Source: Achromobacter xylosoxidans A8
Lineage (GTDB): Bacteria; Pseudomonadota; Gammaproteobacteria; Burkholderiales; Burkholderiaceae_B
Reading direction: 5' to 3'
DNA: 64,000 bases
Assembly (NCBI RefSeq): GCF_000165835.1
Contig: NC_014640.1
Coordinates: forward strand, 868,001 to 932,000
Positions 9,281 through 17,269 of the stretch are shown here, piece after piece. Within the stretch, counting starts at the first letter, position 1; the number at the start of each line of letters is the position of its first letter. A model generated the notes under the pieces. It searched no databases. It saw nothing but the letters and a program-made list of their open reading frames with translations, and had not been told where the DNA came from. Both the position numbers and the translations under genes were made by a program.

Positions 9281-10369
9281 ATGATTCAGATCGAGAACCT
9301 ATCCAAGACCTACGCCACGCCGCACGGAGAATTCCAGGCGCTGCGCGGCATCAACCTGCACATCCAGCAGGGCGAGGTCTTCGGCATCATCGGCCCCAGC
9401 GGGGCCGGCAAAAGCACGCTGGTCCAGTGCATCAACCTGCTGGAGCGGCCCAATGAAGGCTCGATCGCGATCGGCGGCCAGTCCCTGACCGGCCTGAACG
9501 AGGCGCAGCTGCGGCAGCAGCGCCGCCGCATCGGCATGGTGTTCCAGGGCTTCAACCTGCTGTCGCGCCGCACGGTGTACGGCAACGTTGCGCTGCCGCT
9601 GGAAATCGCCGGCGTGGCCAAGGCCGAGATTCCTGCCCGCGTCGAGCGCCTGCTGGCGCTGGTGGGCCTGGAGCATCTGCGCGACCGCTATCCCAGCCAG
9701 ATCAGCGGCGGCCAGAAGCAGCGCGTCGGCATTGCCCGCGCCCTGGCCAACAATCCTGACGTGCTGCTCAGCGACGAAGCCACGTCCGCGCTGGACCCGG
9801 AAACCACGCACAACATCCTGGCCTTGCTGCGCGATATCAACCGCAAGACCGGCGTGACCGTGGTCATGATCACGCACCAGATGGAAGTCGTGCGCGAGGT
9901 CTGCGACCGCGTGGCCGTGCTGTCGCAGGGCGAAGTGGTCGAAATGGGCAGCACGCGCGAAGTGTTCGCGCAGCCGCGCCACGAAGTGACTCGCGCCATG
10001 GTGTCGGCCGCCACCGCGTCCGACCTGACCGACGCCACGCTGGCGGCGGTCAAGGAACGCATCCAGGCGCTCGTGGCGGCCAAGCCGGGCCAGGCGGTGC
10101 GCCTGCTGCGCCTGTCGTTGACCGGCACCGACGCGTCGGGGTCCTTCCTGTCCGACCTGTACAAGCAGTTCTCCCTGGACGTGGGCCTGATCCAGGCGCG
10201 CGTCGAAGACATCCAGGGCGTGGCTGTCGGCACGATGTTCGTGCTGGCCCAAGGCGCGCCCGCTTCGGTCAAGGACGCGATTGCCGCGCTGGCCGCCCGT
10301 GACATTACCGTTGAAGAAATAGCTCATGAGTCCGCAACTGATCGACCTGCTTATTACGTCGCTGCTTGA
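9281..10369 (+). CDS. metN: D/L-methionine ABC transporter ATP-binding protein MetN
   Basis: A 362-residue ATPase subunit of the MetNIQ importer. Walker A GPSGAGKST is at 38-46, the ABC signature ISGGQKQRVGIARALA is near 140, and Walker B VLLSDEATSALD follows. From about residue 265 a C-terminal NIL (ACT-like) domain senses methionine and inhibits transport. The ATG at 9281 has only weak purine-rich sequence upstream. The gene overlaps metI by 44 bases, which is more than the usual 4. No SAM riboswitch could be recognised in the 130-base leader. Confidence 0.95.
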   Translation: MIQIENLSKTYATPHGEFQALRGINLHIQQGEVFGIIGPSGAGKSTLVQCINLLERPNEGSIAIGGQSLTGLNEAQLRQQRRRIGMVFQGFNLLSRRTVYGNVALPLEIAGVAKAEIPARVERLLALVGLEHLRDRYPSQISGGQKQRVGIARALANNPDVLLSDEATSALDPETTHNILALLRDINRKTGVTVVMITHQMEVVREVCDRVAVLSQGEVVEMGSTREVFAQPRHEVTRAMVSAATASDLTDATLAAVKERIQALVAAKPGQAVRLLRLSLTGTDASGSFLSDLYKQFSLDVGLIQARVEDIQGVAVGTMFVLAQGAPASVKDAIAALAARDITVEEIAHESATDRPAYYVAA

Positions 10370-10979
10370 CACCCTGCTGATGGTGGGCGTGGCCAGCGCC
10401 ATCGCGGTGGTGGTCGGCATTCCGCTGGGCGTGATCCTGACGGTGACCGCCCGCGGCAACATGCTCGAGAACCAGTCCGTCAACCACGTGCTGGGGGCGG
10501 TGATCAATGCCACGCGTTCGGTGCCGTTCGTCATCTTGATGGTCGCGATCATTCCGTTCACGCGCCTGGTGGCCCAGACCTCCATCGGCACCACCGCCGC
10601 CATCGTGCCCCTGTCGGTCGCCGCGATTCCGTTCATGGCCCGTATCGCCGAAAACGCCATGCGCGAAGTCGACCCGGGCCTGATCACCGCCGCGCGCGCC
10701 ATGGGCGCATCGCCGATGCAGATCATCATGAAGGTGTTGCTGCCCGAGTCCTTGCCTGGCCTCATCGCCGCCACCGTCGTTACCGTCGTCAGCCTGATCG
10801 GCTACTCGGCCATGGCCGGCGCCATCGGCGGCGGCGGCCTGGGCGACCTGGCCATCCGCTACGGCTACCAACGCTTCCAATCCGACGTGATGGCCGCCGT
10901 GGTCATCGTGCTGATCGTCCTGGTCCAGGTGATCCAGAGCCTGGGCGACCGCTACGTGCGCCGCATCTCGCATCGCTGA
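10326..10979 (+). CDS. metI: methionine ABC transporter permease MetI
   Basis: A 217-residue inner-membrane permease with about five hydrophobic segments. The EAA-loop segment RAMGASPMQIIMKVLLPES (near residue 120), which contacts MetN, matches MetI proteins, as does the C-terminal GGGGLGDLAIRYGYQRF. The ATG at 10326 lies inside the 3' end of metN, so translation is probably coupled. It is followed after 55 bases by metQ. Confidence 0.94.
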   Translation: MSPQLIDLLITSLLDTLLMVGVASAIAVVVGIPLGVILTVTARGNMLENQSVNHVLGAVINATRSVPFVILMVAIIPFTRLVAQTSIGTTAAIVPLSVAAIPFMARIAENAMREVDPGLITAARAMGASPMQIIMKVLLPESLPGLIAATVVTVVSLIGYSAMAGAIGGGGLGDLAIRYGYQRFQSDVMAAVVIVLIVLVQVIQSLGDRYVRRISHR

Positions 10980-11034
10980 TCTCGCGCCCGCCGCACCATT
11001 TTCTTCTCACTTCCGACATTCGGGATATCGCAAC

Positions 11035-11832
11035 ATGAGCATCAAGGTTTTGAAGTCGCTGGCCGCGTTCGCACTCGGCGCCGCCGTTTTCGCCCAGCCC
11101 GCGCTGGCCCAGGACAAGCCGCTGAAGATCGGCGTGACCGCCGGCCCGCACGCCCAGATCTTTGATGTGGTGAAGCAGGAAGCCGCCAAGCAGGGCCTGA
11201 ACATCCAGGTCATCGAATTCACCGATTACGTGCAGCCCAACGTCGCGCTGTCCGCGGGCGACCTCGACGCCAACAGCTACCAGCATCAGCCTTACCTGGA
11301 CAATGCCAATGCGGACCGCGGCTACAAGCTGGTCAGCATCGCCAAGACGGTCATCTTCCCCATCGGCATCTACAGCAAGAAGATCAAGTCGCTGTCCGAG
11401 CTGAAGGAAGGCGCGCGCATCGCGCTGCCGAACGACCCGACCAACGGCGGCCGCGCCCTGTTGCTGCTGCAGGCCAATGGCTTGATCAAGCTGCGTCCCG
11501 ACGTGGGCCTGAAGGCGACCCCGATCGACGTGGTCGAGAACCCCAAGAAGCTGCGTTTCATCGAACTGGACGCTGCTCAGCTGCCGCGCTCGCTGGACGA
11601 CACCGATGCGTCCGCCGTGAACACCAACTTCGCGCTGGAAGCGGGTCTCAACCCCGCCAAGGATGCCATCGCCCAGGAATCGCCCGACTCGCCTTACGCC
11701 AACGTACTGGTCGTGCGTGAAAAGGACAAGGACCGTCCCGAGTTCGCCAAGCTGATCAGCATCTACCACAGCCCGGCCGTGAAGCAGTTCATCGAGACCA
11801 AGTACAAGGGCGCCGTGGTGGCCGCCTGGTAA
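11035..11832 (+). CDS. metQ: methionine-binding periplasmic protein MetQ
   Basis: A 265-residue NLPA/MetQ-family substrate receptor. It has a signal peptide ending near AQPALAQ (residues 19-25) and then DKPLKIGVTAGPHAQIFD, the family start. There is no lipobox cysteine, so unlike E. coli MetQ this looks like a soluble periplasmic protein, unless anchored another way. NSYQHQPYLDNAN and PNDPTNGGRALLLLQ are ligand-site segments of the family. It is the last gene of the operon; a terminator follows at 11860. Confidence 0.93.
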   Translation: MSIKVLKSLAAFALGAAVFAQPALAQDKPLKIGVTAGPHAQIFDVVKQEAAKQGLNIQVIEFTDYVQPNVALSAGDLDANSYQHQPYLDNANADRGYKLVSIAKTVIFPIGIYSKKIKSLSELKEGARIALPNDPTNGGRALLLLQANGLIKLRPDVGLKATPIDVVENPKKLRFIELDAAQLPRSLDDTDASAVNTNFALEAGLNPAKDAIAQESPDSPYANVLVVREKDKDRPEFAKLISIYHSPAVKQFIETKYKGAVVAAW

Positions 11833-11859
11833 GTCCAAGCGCCTGCCCGAAGTTCCCAG

Positions 11860-11885
11860 AACGGCCGCCGCGAGCGGCCGTTTTC
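11860..11885 (+). terminator. Rho-independent terminator of metNIQ
   Basis: A nine-bp stem AACGGCCGC / GCGGCCGTT with a five-base loop is followed by TTTTC. It is placed 27 bases past the metQ stop. Confidence 0.8.
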
Positions 11886-11927
11886 ATTGTGGGATGGGGG
11901 CCTTGCGCAGGGCTGTTGCGTCGAATT

Positions 11928-11956
11928 TTGACAAACCGCCCCAAATCGGCCATAAT
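11928..11956 (+). promoter_or_regulatory. sigma-70 promoter of tRNA-Lys(UUU)
   Basis: A consensus -35 TTGACA at 11928-11933 and -10 CATAAT at 11951-11956 are separated by exactly 17 bases. The transcript would start near 11963, about eight bases before the mature tRNA 5' end. Confidence 0.85.
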
Positions 11957-11970
11957 TTCTGGCTTCGGTC

Positions 11971-12046
11971 GGGTTGTTAGCTCAGTCGGTAGAGCAGCGG
12001 ACTTTTAATCCGTTGGTCGCGAGTTCGAGTCTCGCACAACCCACCA
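11971..12046 (+). tRNA. tRNA-Lys (anticodon UUU)
   Basis: A 76-base cloverleaf with encoded CCA. The acceptor arms GGGTTGT and ACAACCC pair perfectly. The D-loop TAGCTCAGTCGGTAGA, the anticodon loop CTTTTAA and the T-loop GTTCGAGTC are present. It differs from the second tRNA-Lys at 40910 mainly in the acceptor, T stem and anticodon. Confidence 0.97.
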
Positions 12047-12099
12047 CCCCAATTCCCGCAGTACGCAGCAGCGCCGTCCAAGCATTGCTGACCAAGAAG

Positions 12100-12127
12100 A
12101 AACGCCGCTATCTCTAGCGGCGTTTTT
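12100..12127 (+). terminator. terminator after tRNA-Lys(UUU)
   Basis: An 11-bp stem AAACGCCGCTA / TAGCGGCGTTT with loop TCTC is followed by a T run. It may also serve the convergent chemoreceptor gene that ends at 12211. Confidence 0.85.
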
Positions 12128-12210
12128 CGTTGGTGGCTGGGTTATTGAACCAGTTGGGGCGGGAGTGGCTGAAAGCGGCGCGTGTCGCGATCGGCCCCCC
12201 TGCAATTCTC

Positions 12211-13845
12211 CTACGTCGACGCCGCGAACGCGATAAGCGCGGGCTCGGCCATCGGTACAGGCCGCGAGGTGACGGACGATGCGGTCTTGAACACTTCGAC
12301 CGCCTGCAGCAGATCCCGCGCCTGTTCAGCCATGGAAAGCGCCGCCGCCGCGGATTCCTCGACCAAGGCCGCATTCTGCTGCGTCACGGAATCCAGCTGG
12401 GCGATGGCCACGTTGACCTGTTCAATGCCGATGGCCTGTTCGCGCGAGGCTGTCGCGATCTCTCCGGTTATTGTCTTCATGCGCATGACCGACGTGACGA
12501 CGTCCTCCATGTCTTGGCCTGCCCGTACGGCGAGGTCCCGGCCCGCCTGGACCACGGAAGTCGAGGTCTCGATCAGATCCTTGATTTCCCTGGCGGAGGT
12601 GGCGCTGCGCTGGGCCAGCGCGCGGACTTCGCCGGCCACCACGGCGAAGCCCCGACCCTGGTCCCCGGCTCTTGCGGCTTCCACTGCCGCGTTCAGCGCA
12701 AGTATGTTCGTCTGAAAGGCGATGCTCTCGATCAGCGACACGATCTGCCCGACCTTTTCGGAATTGGTGGAGATCTCTGTCATGGCCGCCAGCATTTCGG
12801 ATACGACCCCGCCCGCTTTCTCCGCAGCCCTGGCGCCTTCGGAGGCCAGTTCATCGCCGCTGGCCGCATTGTCCTGATTCAGCCGCACGGTGGACGTCAG
12901 CTGTTCGATGCTGGCCGCGGTCTCTTCCAACGACGCTGCCTGCTCTTCAGTGCGGTGCGACAGGTCGGCATTGCCTTGGGCAATCTGACCTGCCGCCGTC
13001 GAGATGGACGCGGCGGAAGATTTGATCGCATCGACGATTCTGGACAGGCGCGATCGCATGGTTTCCAGCCCGTGCATCAGGCTGTGGTCATAGCGGGGAT
13101 CGAGCTGCAGCCGGCTGCTCAGATCGCCATCGGCGATGTTCACCGCCAGAAGCTGCGCATCGCCAGGATCGCCACCCAATTGGCGCAGGATGCTGCGCGC
13201 CGTGAGACAGGCAGCAGCCACGCCAAGCAACAGCGCGACCACGACGGTTATTCCCACCGCCCACTGCAATTGGTTCGCGAGGGTCCGGGTATCCGCCGCA
13301 CGCGCGTCATTGATCTGCGTCTCGAGCGCGGCGAGCGTGGACAGTGTCTCTTGGAGCACGCGCTGCTTGGGCCGCAATTCATCCTCCAATAGGTGCTGCG
13401 CGGCCTGCCGGTCACCGTTCATGCCTTCTTCCTGCACGCGAACGAACAGCGAGCGCATGTCTTGTTGTGCGGCCCCAGCGGCGGCGAACAGACGTGATTC
13501 CTCGCTGGTGGTATTGGAGCGGCTCGAGAACATGCCGCCCAGCCGATTTCGCGATTCGTTGTAGAGCTTCTCGGCTTCATTCGCCCGCAGCACTTCGGCC
13601 TGCAGCACTTTCGGATCTGTGAGGACCAGGATGTTGCGGATCGCGATGGCCTGTTCCTGGACCTGGTAGCGCATATCGATGGCCAGGCGCCGCTGTTCAT
13701 TGTTGATGGCGGTGATCTGGTAGACATCCTGCTCCAACGCCCGGATGCCGAACGTGCCCAGCACGCCAGACACCAACAGCGCCACCATGATCATTGCAAA
13801 GCCCATGGCGAGGCGGGTACGCATCTTCAGGTTTGACGGTTTCAT
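12211..13845 (-). CDS. methyl-accepting chemotaxis protein
   Basis: A 544-residue chemoreceptor. TM1 lies at about 12-33 and a four-helix periplasmic ligand domain follows. TM2 is at about 190-212 (GITVVVALLLGVAAACLTA), then a HAMP domain starting around GGDPGDAQ and a cytoplasmic signalling rod. The rod carries the invariant hairpin-tip segment FQTNILALNAAVEAARAG near residue 380. The C-terminus (AEPALIAFAAST) has no NWETF-like CheR-binding pentapeptide. The ATG at 13845 gives a normal Tar-like N-terminus; the frame extends upstream through the promoter region but that part is unlikely to be translated. The conserved element at 13897-13961 lies just upstream and is shared with the MFS/LysR genes. 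Confidence 0.93.
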   Translation of the reverse strand: MKPSNLKMRTRLAMGFAMIMVALLVSGVLGTFGIRALEQDVYQITAINNEQRRLAIDMRYQVQEQAIAIRNILVLTDPKVLQAEVLRANEAEKLYNESRNRLGGMFSSRSNTTSEESRLFAAAGAAQQDMRSLFVRVQEEGMNGDRQAAQHLLEDELRPKQRVLQETLSTLAALETQINDARAADTRTLANQLQWAVGITVVVALLLGVAAACLTARSILRQLGGDPGDAQLLAVNIADGDLSSRLQLDPRYDHSLMHGLETMRSRLSRIVDAIKSSAASISTAAGQIAQGNADLSHRTEEQAASLEETAASIEQLTSTVRLNQDNAASGDELASEGARAAEKAGGVVSEMLAAMTEISTNSEKVGQIVSLIESIAFQTNILALNAAVEAARAGDQGRGFAVVAGEVRALAQRSATSAREIKDLIETSTSVVQAGRDLAVRAGQDMEDVVTSVMRMKTITGEIATASREQAIGIEQVNVAIAQLDSVTQQNAALVEESAAAALSMAEQARDLLQAVEVFKTASSVTSRPVPMAEPALIAFAAST

Positions 13846-13896
13846 TGCTCTTTCGCTTTCAAAATGGAATTTCTGTATTCGGCTTACTCCGTCCGG

Positions 13897-13961
13897 ACTA
13901 TACGGATGGGCTGCACGCAGAAAAAGACAGAAATTTTTTTCCACCGAGTACTTTTTTCTAT
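13897..13961 (-). promoter_or_regulatory. conserved three-part promoter element, copy A (chemoreceptor)
   Basis: On the + strand: ACTATACGG at 13897-13905, AAAAAGACAGAAA from 13921, and a T6 run with CTA at 13952-13960. On the gene strand ACTATA reads TATAGT, a good -10 hexamer about 50 bases before the start codon. The TTTCTGTCTTTTT block then falls at about -35 to -45. The same blocks with the same spacings recur at 19778, 22141 and 22350. Confidence 0.6.
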
Positions 13962-14019
13962 CTTGTGAAAGACCGAGGACCGATGCGTGCGGCGCGTTCG
14001 CGCCGCTGTGCGAAAGCAC

Positions 14020-15756
14020 TCAAGCGTCTTCGGATTGCGTAATGACGCAGTTGCGGCCAGAGGCCTTGGCGCGATAGAGCAGCTCGTCTGCTTGCTTCAG
14101 CAGGGCATCGATATCGTGGATTTCATCCGCCGGCGCGCAGACCACGCCAAAACTGCTGGTGATGGACTCTATGGTCTTGCCGTCCAGCGGTACCGACAGA
14201 CGCTCGACGCGGCGGCGCATGCTCTGCGCCATTGCGCTGGCCTGCGCGGTGCTGCGGACCGTGCACAGCACGGCGAATTCCTCACCGCCGATGCGCGCCA
14301 CGATGTCCGAGCGGCGCCATGTCTGGTGGCATGCTTGCGCCACGGCCACCAGCACGTTGTCGCCGCCGGCGTGGCCGTAGGAATCGTTGATCCGCTTGAA
14401 ATGGTCGATGTCGAAGACGATCAGCGTCAGCATCTGCCCTGGCTCATCCAGGCTGGCGCACAAGGCTTCGGCGCGCGCATGAAACGCGCGCCGGTTGAGC
14501 AATCCCGTGAGGAAGTCTGTCTCCGCCAACGCGGCCAGGTCGGCGATGAGCCGCTCGCGCTCATGTTCCGTGCGGGACTTGGCGATGGCGTTGTCCTTCA
14601 ATGTCTGTATGGCATCGAACAGACCGCGGACCTCCTTGCGATAGCCGGCGGCAGAGATCGGCGCGGGGGCGTTGTCGTTGAGTGAGTTGATGATCTCGGT
14701 GGCCACGACGAATGGGCGTATCAGACGCCAGCGGAACTTGGTGAATCCCCAGGTGGCGGCCAGCAGCAGCACGATCGCGACCGTCGTGGTGGTGACCAGT
14801 TCCGTCAGCGCATTGACGCGTTGGCGTTCCAGCAGCTTTTGCAATACGTTCAGCACTTCATCGCGGAAGTCGAGAATGGATTGCATCAGGGGAACGTAAC
14901 GTTCCTGCATGCCAGCCTCGTGAGGCGGCGAGTGGGCTAGTGCAGGTGGCGCGTGGCGCAGCGCTGCGATGTACTCCAGGCCCGCGCCAAAGTACTCGTA
15001 TTGAACCCGCGGATACGCTCGGGTTTCAAGGTCCGCATGGGTGGAAAGCTGTACTTCGAGCAGCGCGCGCAATTGGGCGACGCGGCCCAGTTGTTGCTCG
15101 ATACGCTGCGTTTCCTCGTCGCTTAAAGGGCGGCGCTGAACCTGTGCAGGCATGAAGGCGGAACCAAGCAGGCCGGCCTGCTCGCGCAGGCCCGCCGCCA
15201 GCAAGGCAATGGTCATGAGGCCGGGGCTTTCTACTTCATGGCGGATCACAACGGCGGAGTTGTCGAGCGCGGTTTCCTCAAGCGCGGGAATGAGCCCGGC
15301 CATGATCACCACCACGTCGTTGAGCTCCTCGGCACTGATCAGCGTACGTCGCCTGGCAATGAGCCGATCTGCCAGGGCGCGGTGTTGGACCAGGGTTCGC
15401 GCGATATGCTGGATGGTGCCTTGCGCGTCCCTGCAGCCGTCGCAGTTGCGAGTCTGGTGCAGCGCCAGCAGCTCGGCGATTCTGCCGTCGCTGGCGCTGC
15501 GCGCGAGCTGCAACTCCTGCTGCCTGGCCTCGGATACGGGCTGGCCTTCTATCAGTGCGGCATTCATCGACCCGCGCTCCATCAGGACGGCAGCCATCGC
15601 GTCCAGCGTGCCCTGGACGACGCACAGGCTCGACCTGGCATCGCGCGCCGCCGTATGGGCGTGCCAGCTATGGGTCAGTTGGATGCCGATCAGCGCACTG
15701 ACCGGGATCAGAACGCCGATGACATATGCCACCGTGTAGCGATTCAGGGATTTCAA
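14020..15756 (-). CDS. membrane-anchored diguanylate cyclase (GGDEF)
   Basis: A 578-residue protein. An N-terminal membrane segment at about 8-27 and a second near 325-345 (TTTTVAIVLLLAATWGF) enclose a helical periplasmic sensor region containing a CDGC pair. The C-terminal GGDEF domain makes cyclic-di-GMP. The active-site GGEEF lies near 485, and the inhibitory I-site RRSD stands nine residues upstream with PleD-like spacing, so product inhibition is expected. The start appears to be TTG at 15756 with no clear ribosome site. A GTG eight codons later is the alternative. It lies next to the chemoreceptor but does not share its promoter element. Confidence 0.9.
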   Translation of the reverse strand: MKSLNRYTVAYVIGVLIPVSALIGIQLTHSWHAHTAARDARSSLCVVQGTLDAMAAVLMERGSMNAALIEGQPVSEARQQELQLARSASDGRIAELLALHQTRNCDGCRDAQGTIQHIARTLVQHRALADRLIARRRTLISAEELNDVVVIMAGLIPALEETALDNSAVVIRHEVESPGLMTIALLAAGLREQAGLLGSAFMPAQVQRRPLSDEETQRIEQQLGRVAQLRALLEVQLSTHADLETRAYPRVQYEYFGAGLEYIAALRHAPPALAHSPPHEAGMQERYVPLMQSILDFRDEVLNVLQKLLERQRVNALTELVTTTTVAIVLLLAATWGFTKFRWRLIRPFVVATEIINSLNDNAPAPISAAGYRKEVRGLFDAIQTLKDNAIAKSRTEHERERLIADLAALAETDFLTGLLNRRAFHARAEALCASLDEPGQMLTLIVFDIDHFKRINDSYGHAGGDNVLVAVAQACHQTWRRSDIVARIGGEEFAVLCTVRSTAQASAMAQSMRRRVERLSVPLDGKTIESITSSFGVVCAPADEIHDIDALLKQADELLYRAKASGRNCVITQSEDA

Positions 15757-15827
15757 AAGAACAGTGAAGACGAAGAGATTTCAACGTGCGGAAGGCGTCG
15801 GAAAGGAGGCGCTGCGTCGCGTACGCT

Positions 15828-16094
15828 TTATTCCTTTGCCCCGAGCGTGTCTTGCAGTATGACCTTGTTGAGCGCCAGGATGGCGATCAAGCGCTCTAGG
15901 CGATTGCACTCGTTCTCGAGTTTGTTCAACAGTTTCAGTTCGTAGGACGCCAGCCCGTCGTAGTGCACTTTCCATGCGTGGAAAGTGGCTTCGCTCACGC
16001 CCATGCGCGTGCAGATATCGGATATCGGCGTGCCTAGCGTTGCCTGCCTCAACGCGTGCCTGATCTGTTCTTCCGTAAAGCCCGACCGGTCCAT
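15828..16094 (-). CDS. orphan IS3-family OrfA-like helix-turn-helix protein
   Basis: An 88-residue protein resembling IS3-family OrfA: TEEQIRHALRQATLGTPISD and MGVSEATFHAWKVHYDG form the helix-turn-helix, and LENECNRLERLIAILALNKV gives a leucine-zipper-like tail ending in LGAKE. A strong GGAGGT site stands eight bases before the ATG at 16094. No OrfB, inverted repeats or target duplication can be found around it. It sits 83 bases after the tandem peptidase genes and 71 bases before the diguanylate cyclase. It could be an IS remnant or a domesticated DNA-binding protein. Confidence 0.75.
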   Translation of the reverse strand: MDRSGFTEEQIRHALRQATLGTPISDICTRMGVSEATFHAWKVHYDGLASYELKLLNKLENECNRLERLIAILALNKVILQDTLGAKE

Positions 16095-16177
16095 GTGATG
16101 CACCTCCGTATCTTGAGATGAAGCCAACACCTGCCGCGGGGACGGAAGCGTCGGCGCAATCCTTTCGGTTTTCTGTG

Positions 16178-17269
16178 TCAAGCCGCCTGCAAGCCGCGCA
16201 GCGCCTGCAGAACCGCCACCCGGGTCTGCCCCAGCACCATGCCGTGCCAGTTTTCCTCGTTGCAATAAAACGCTTCCAGTGTGGTTTGCAGGATGGTTCT
16301 TCGTAACTCCTGGGAGGCCTCGGGATGCGCGTGCAGCCAGTTCCGGCCGCATAGCGCATGCACCATCGCGTCGAAGCGTACCGCCCCGAACACGATGGCC
16401 ATCGAGGTCGGCAAGGACAACGGGCAGGCTTGATAGATCAGATCGGCGAGCTGGCCGGAGATATCGACTGACACCGAGTTGCCCTGGTAGGGGACGGTAA
16501 TGTCGCTGCCCCACCATTGGCGCGCGCGGGATACCTCGGCATCGTCGTGGCGGCCGGCATAGAGCTTTTCGCCATGGCCGCGAGGCCCCCAACCGGTATG
16601 CACGTCGATCCAGCCGATATGGGTGCGTGTGCGCGCATGCTCGTGCAGGATGCGGCGCAGGTTCAATAGCGATGCCGCGGGGCGGTCGCCTCCGTAGAAC
16701 AGGCCGTCGGCGTGCGTATACTGGCCGCGCGAGACAGCCTGCGCGAAGGCGGACTGCCCGTGCTCGGCGATGAATTGAGCGATCTGTTGCTGGTTTGATG
16801 GCGTGGGAGGCCATTCCTCAGGCAGCAGCAGGTCGTGTATCCGCGCATACTCAGGGTTCGCGGGCAGCGGCCGCCCATCGAAGGGCAGTCCATTGCGGTT
16901 CAGGTCTATATTGCATTCGTCGGTGCGCGCGATCCACGAATAACCGTAAGGATTGACCGCGTGCACTAGCAGCAAGGCCACGCCAGCCTCGCGTGCCCGG
17001 CTCAGCATGACGCTATCGTCCAGTAACGCCAGTTGGCAGCCCGAACCGCAGAAACCTTCCACTCCCAATACCGCGGAAGTCATGATGAGGATACGGTCGG
17101 CATCGGGATCGCCGATGTAGGCGACATCCGTGGCCAGCGCTTCGCCTTCCCTACCGGCGTGGTCGATGCCGTAGGAATGGAACGAATCGGCAAGCGGCCT
17201 GGCTGCCAGCGCAAAGCGCTCGCGCGCCTGGGCGTAGCTGCGGGAGAAGTAGCTGGCGCTGGTTCGCAT
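16178..17269 (-). CDS. DUF2817 (M14-like) protein, probable pseudo-peptidase
   Basis: A 363-residue member of the DUF2817 family related to zinc carboxypeptidases, and a tandem copy of the upstream gene. The family zinc motif HGVEGF is here LGVEGF: His68 is replaced by Leu, while Glu71 is kept. The family segment LEFGT with the likely catalytic Glu is IVFGA here. NPYGYSW, NIDLNRN and IDVHTG are retained. It therefore probably folds like its partner but cannot hydrolyse normally. The start overlaps the stop of the upstream copy as TGATG, so the two are translationally coupled. A scaffold, inhibitor or ligand-binding role is inference. Confidence 0.85.
   Translation of the reverse strand: MRTSASYFSRSYAQARERFALAARPLADSFHSYGIDHAGREGEALATDVAYIGDPDADRILIMTSAVLGVEGFCGSGCQLALLDDSVMLSRAREAGVALLLVHAVNPYGYSWIARTDECNIDLNRNGLPFDGRPLPANPEYARIHDLLLPEEWPPTPSNQQQIAQFIAEHGQSAFAQAVSRGQYTHADGLFYGGDRPAASLLNLRRILHEHARTRTHIGWIDVHTGWGPRGHGEKLYAGRHDDAEVSRARQWWGSDITVPYQGNSVSVDISGQLADLIYQACPLSLPTSMAIVFGAVRFDAMVHALCGRNWLHAHPEASQELRRTILQTTLEAFYCNEENWHGMVLGQTRVAVLQALRGLQAA

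Noticed and set aside
6466..9282. 938-residue minus-strand frame opposite the GH31-like gene
   Set aside because: The composition is typical of antisense frames in high-GC DNA. The plus-strand protein has recognisable GH31 motifs and a terminator.
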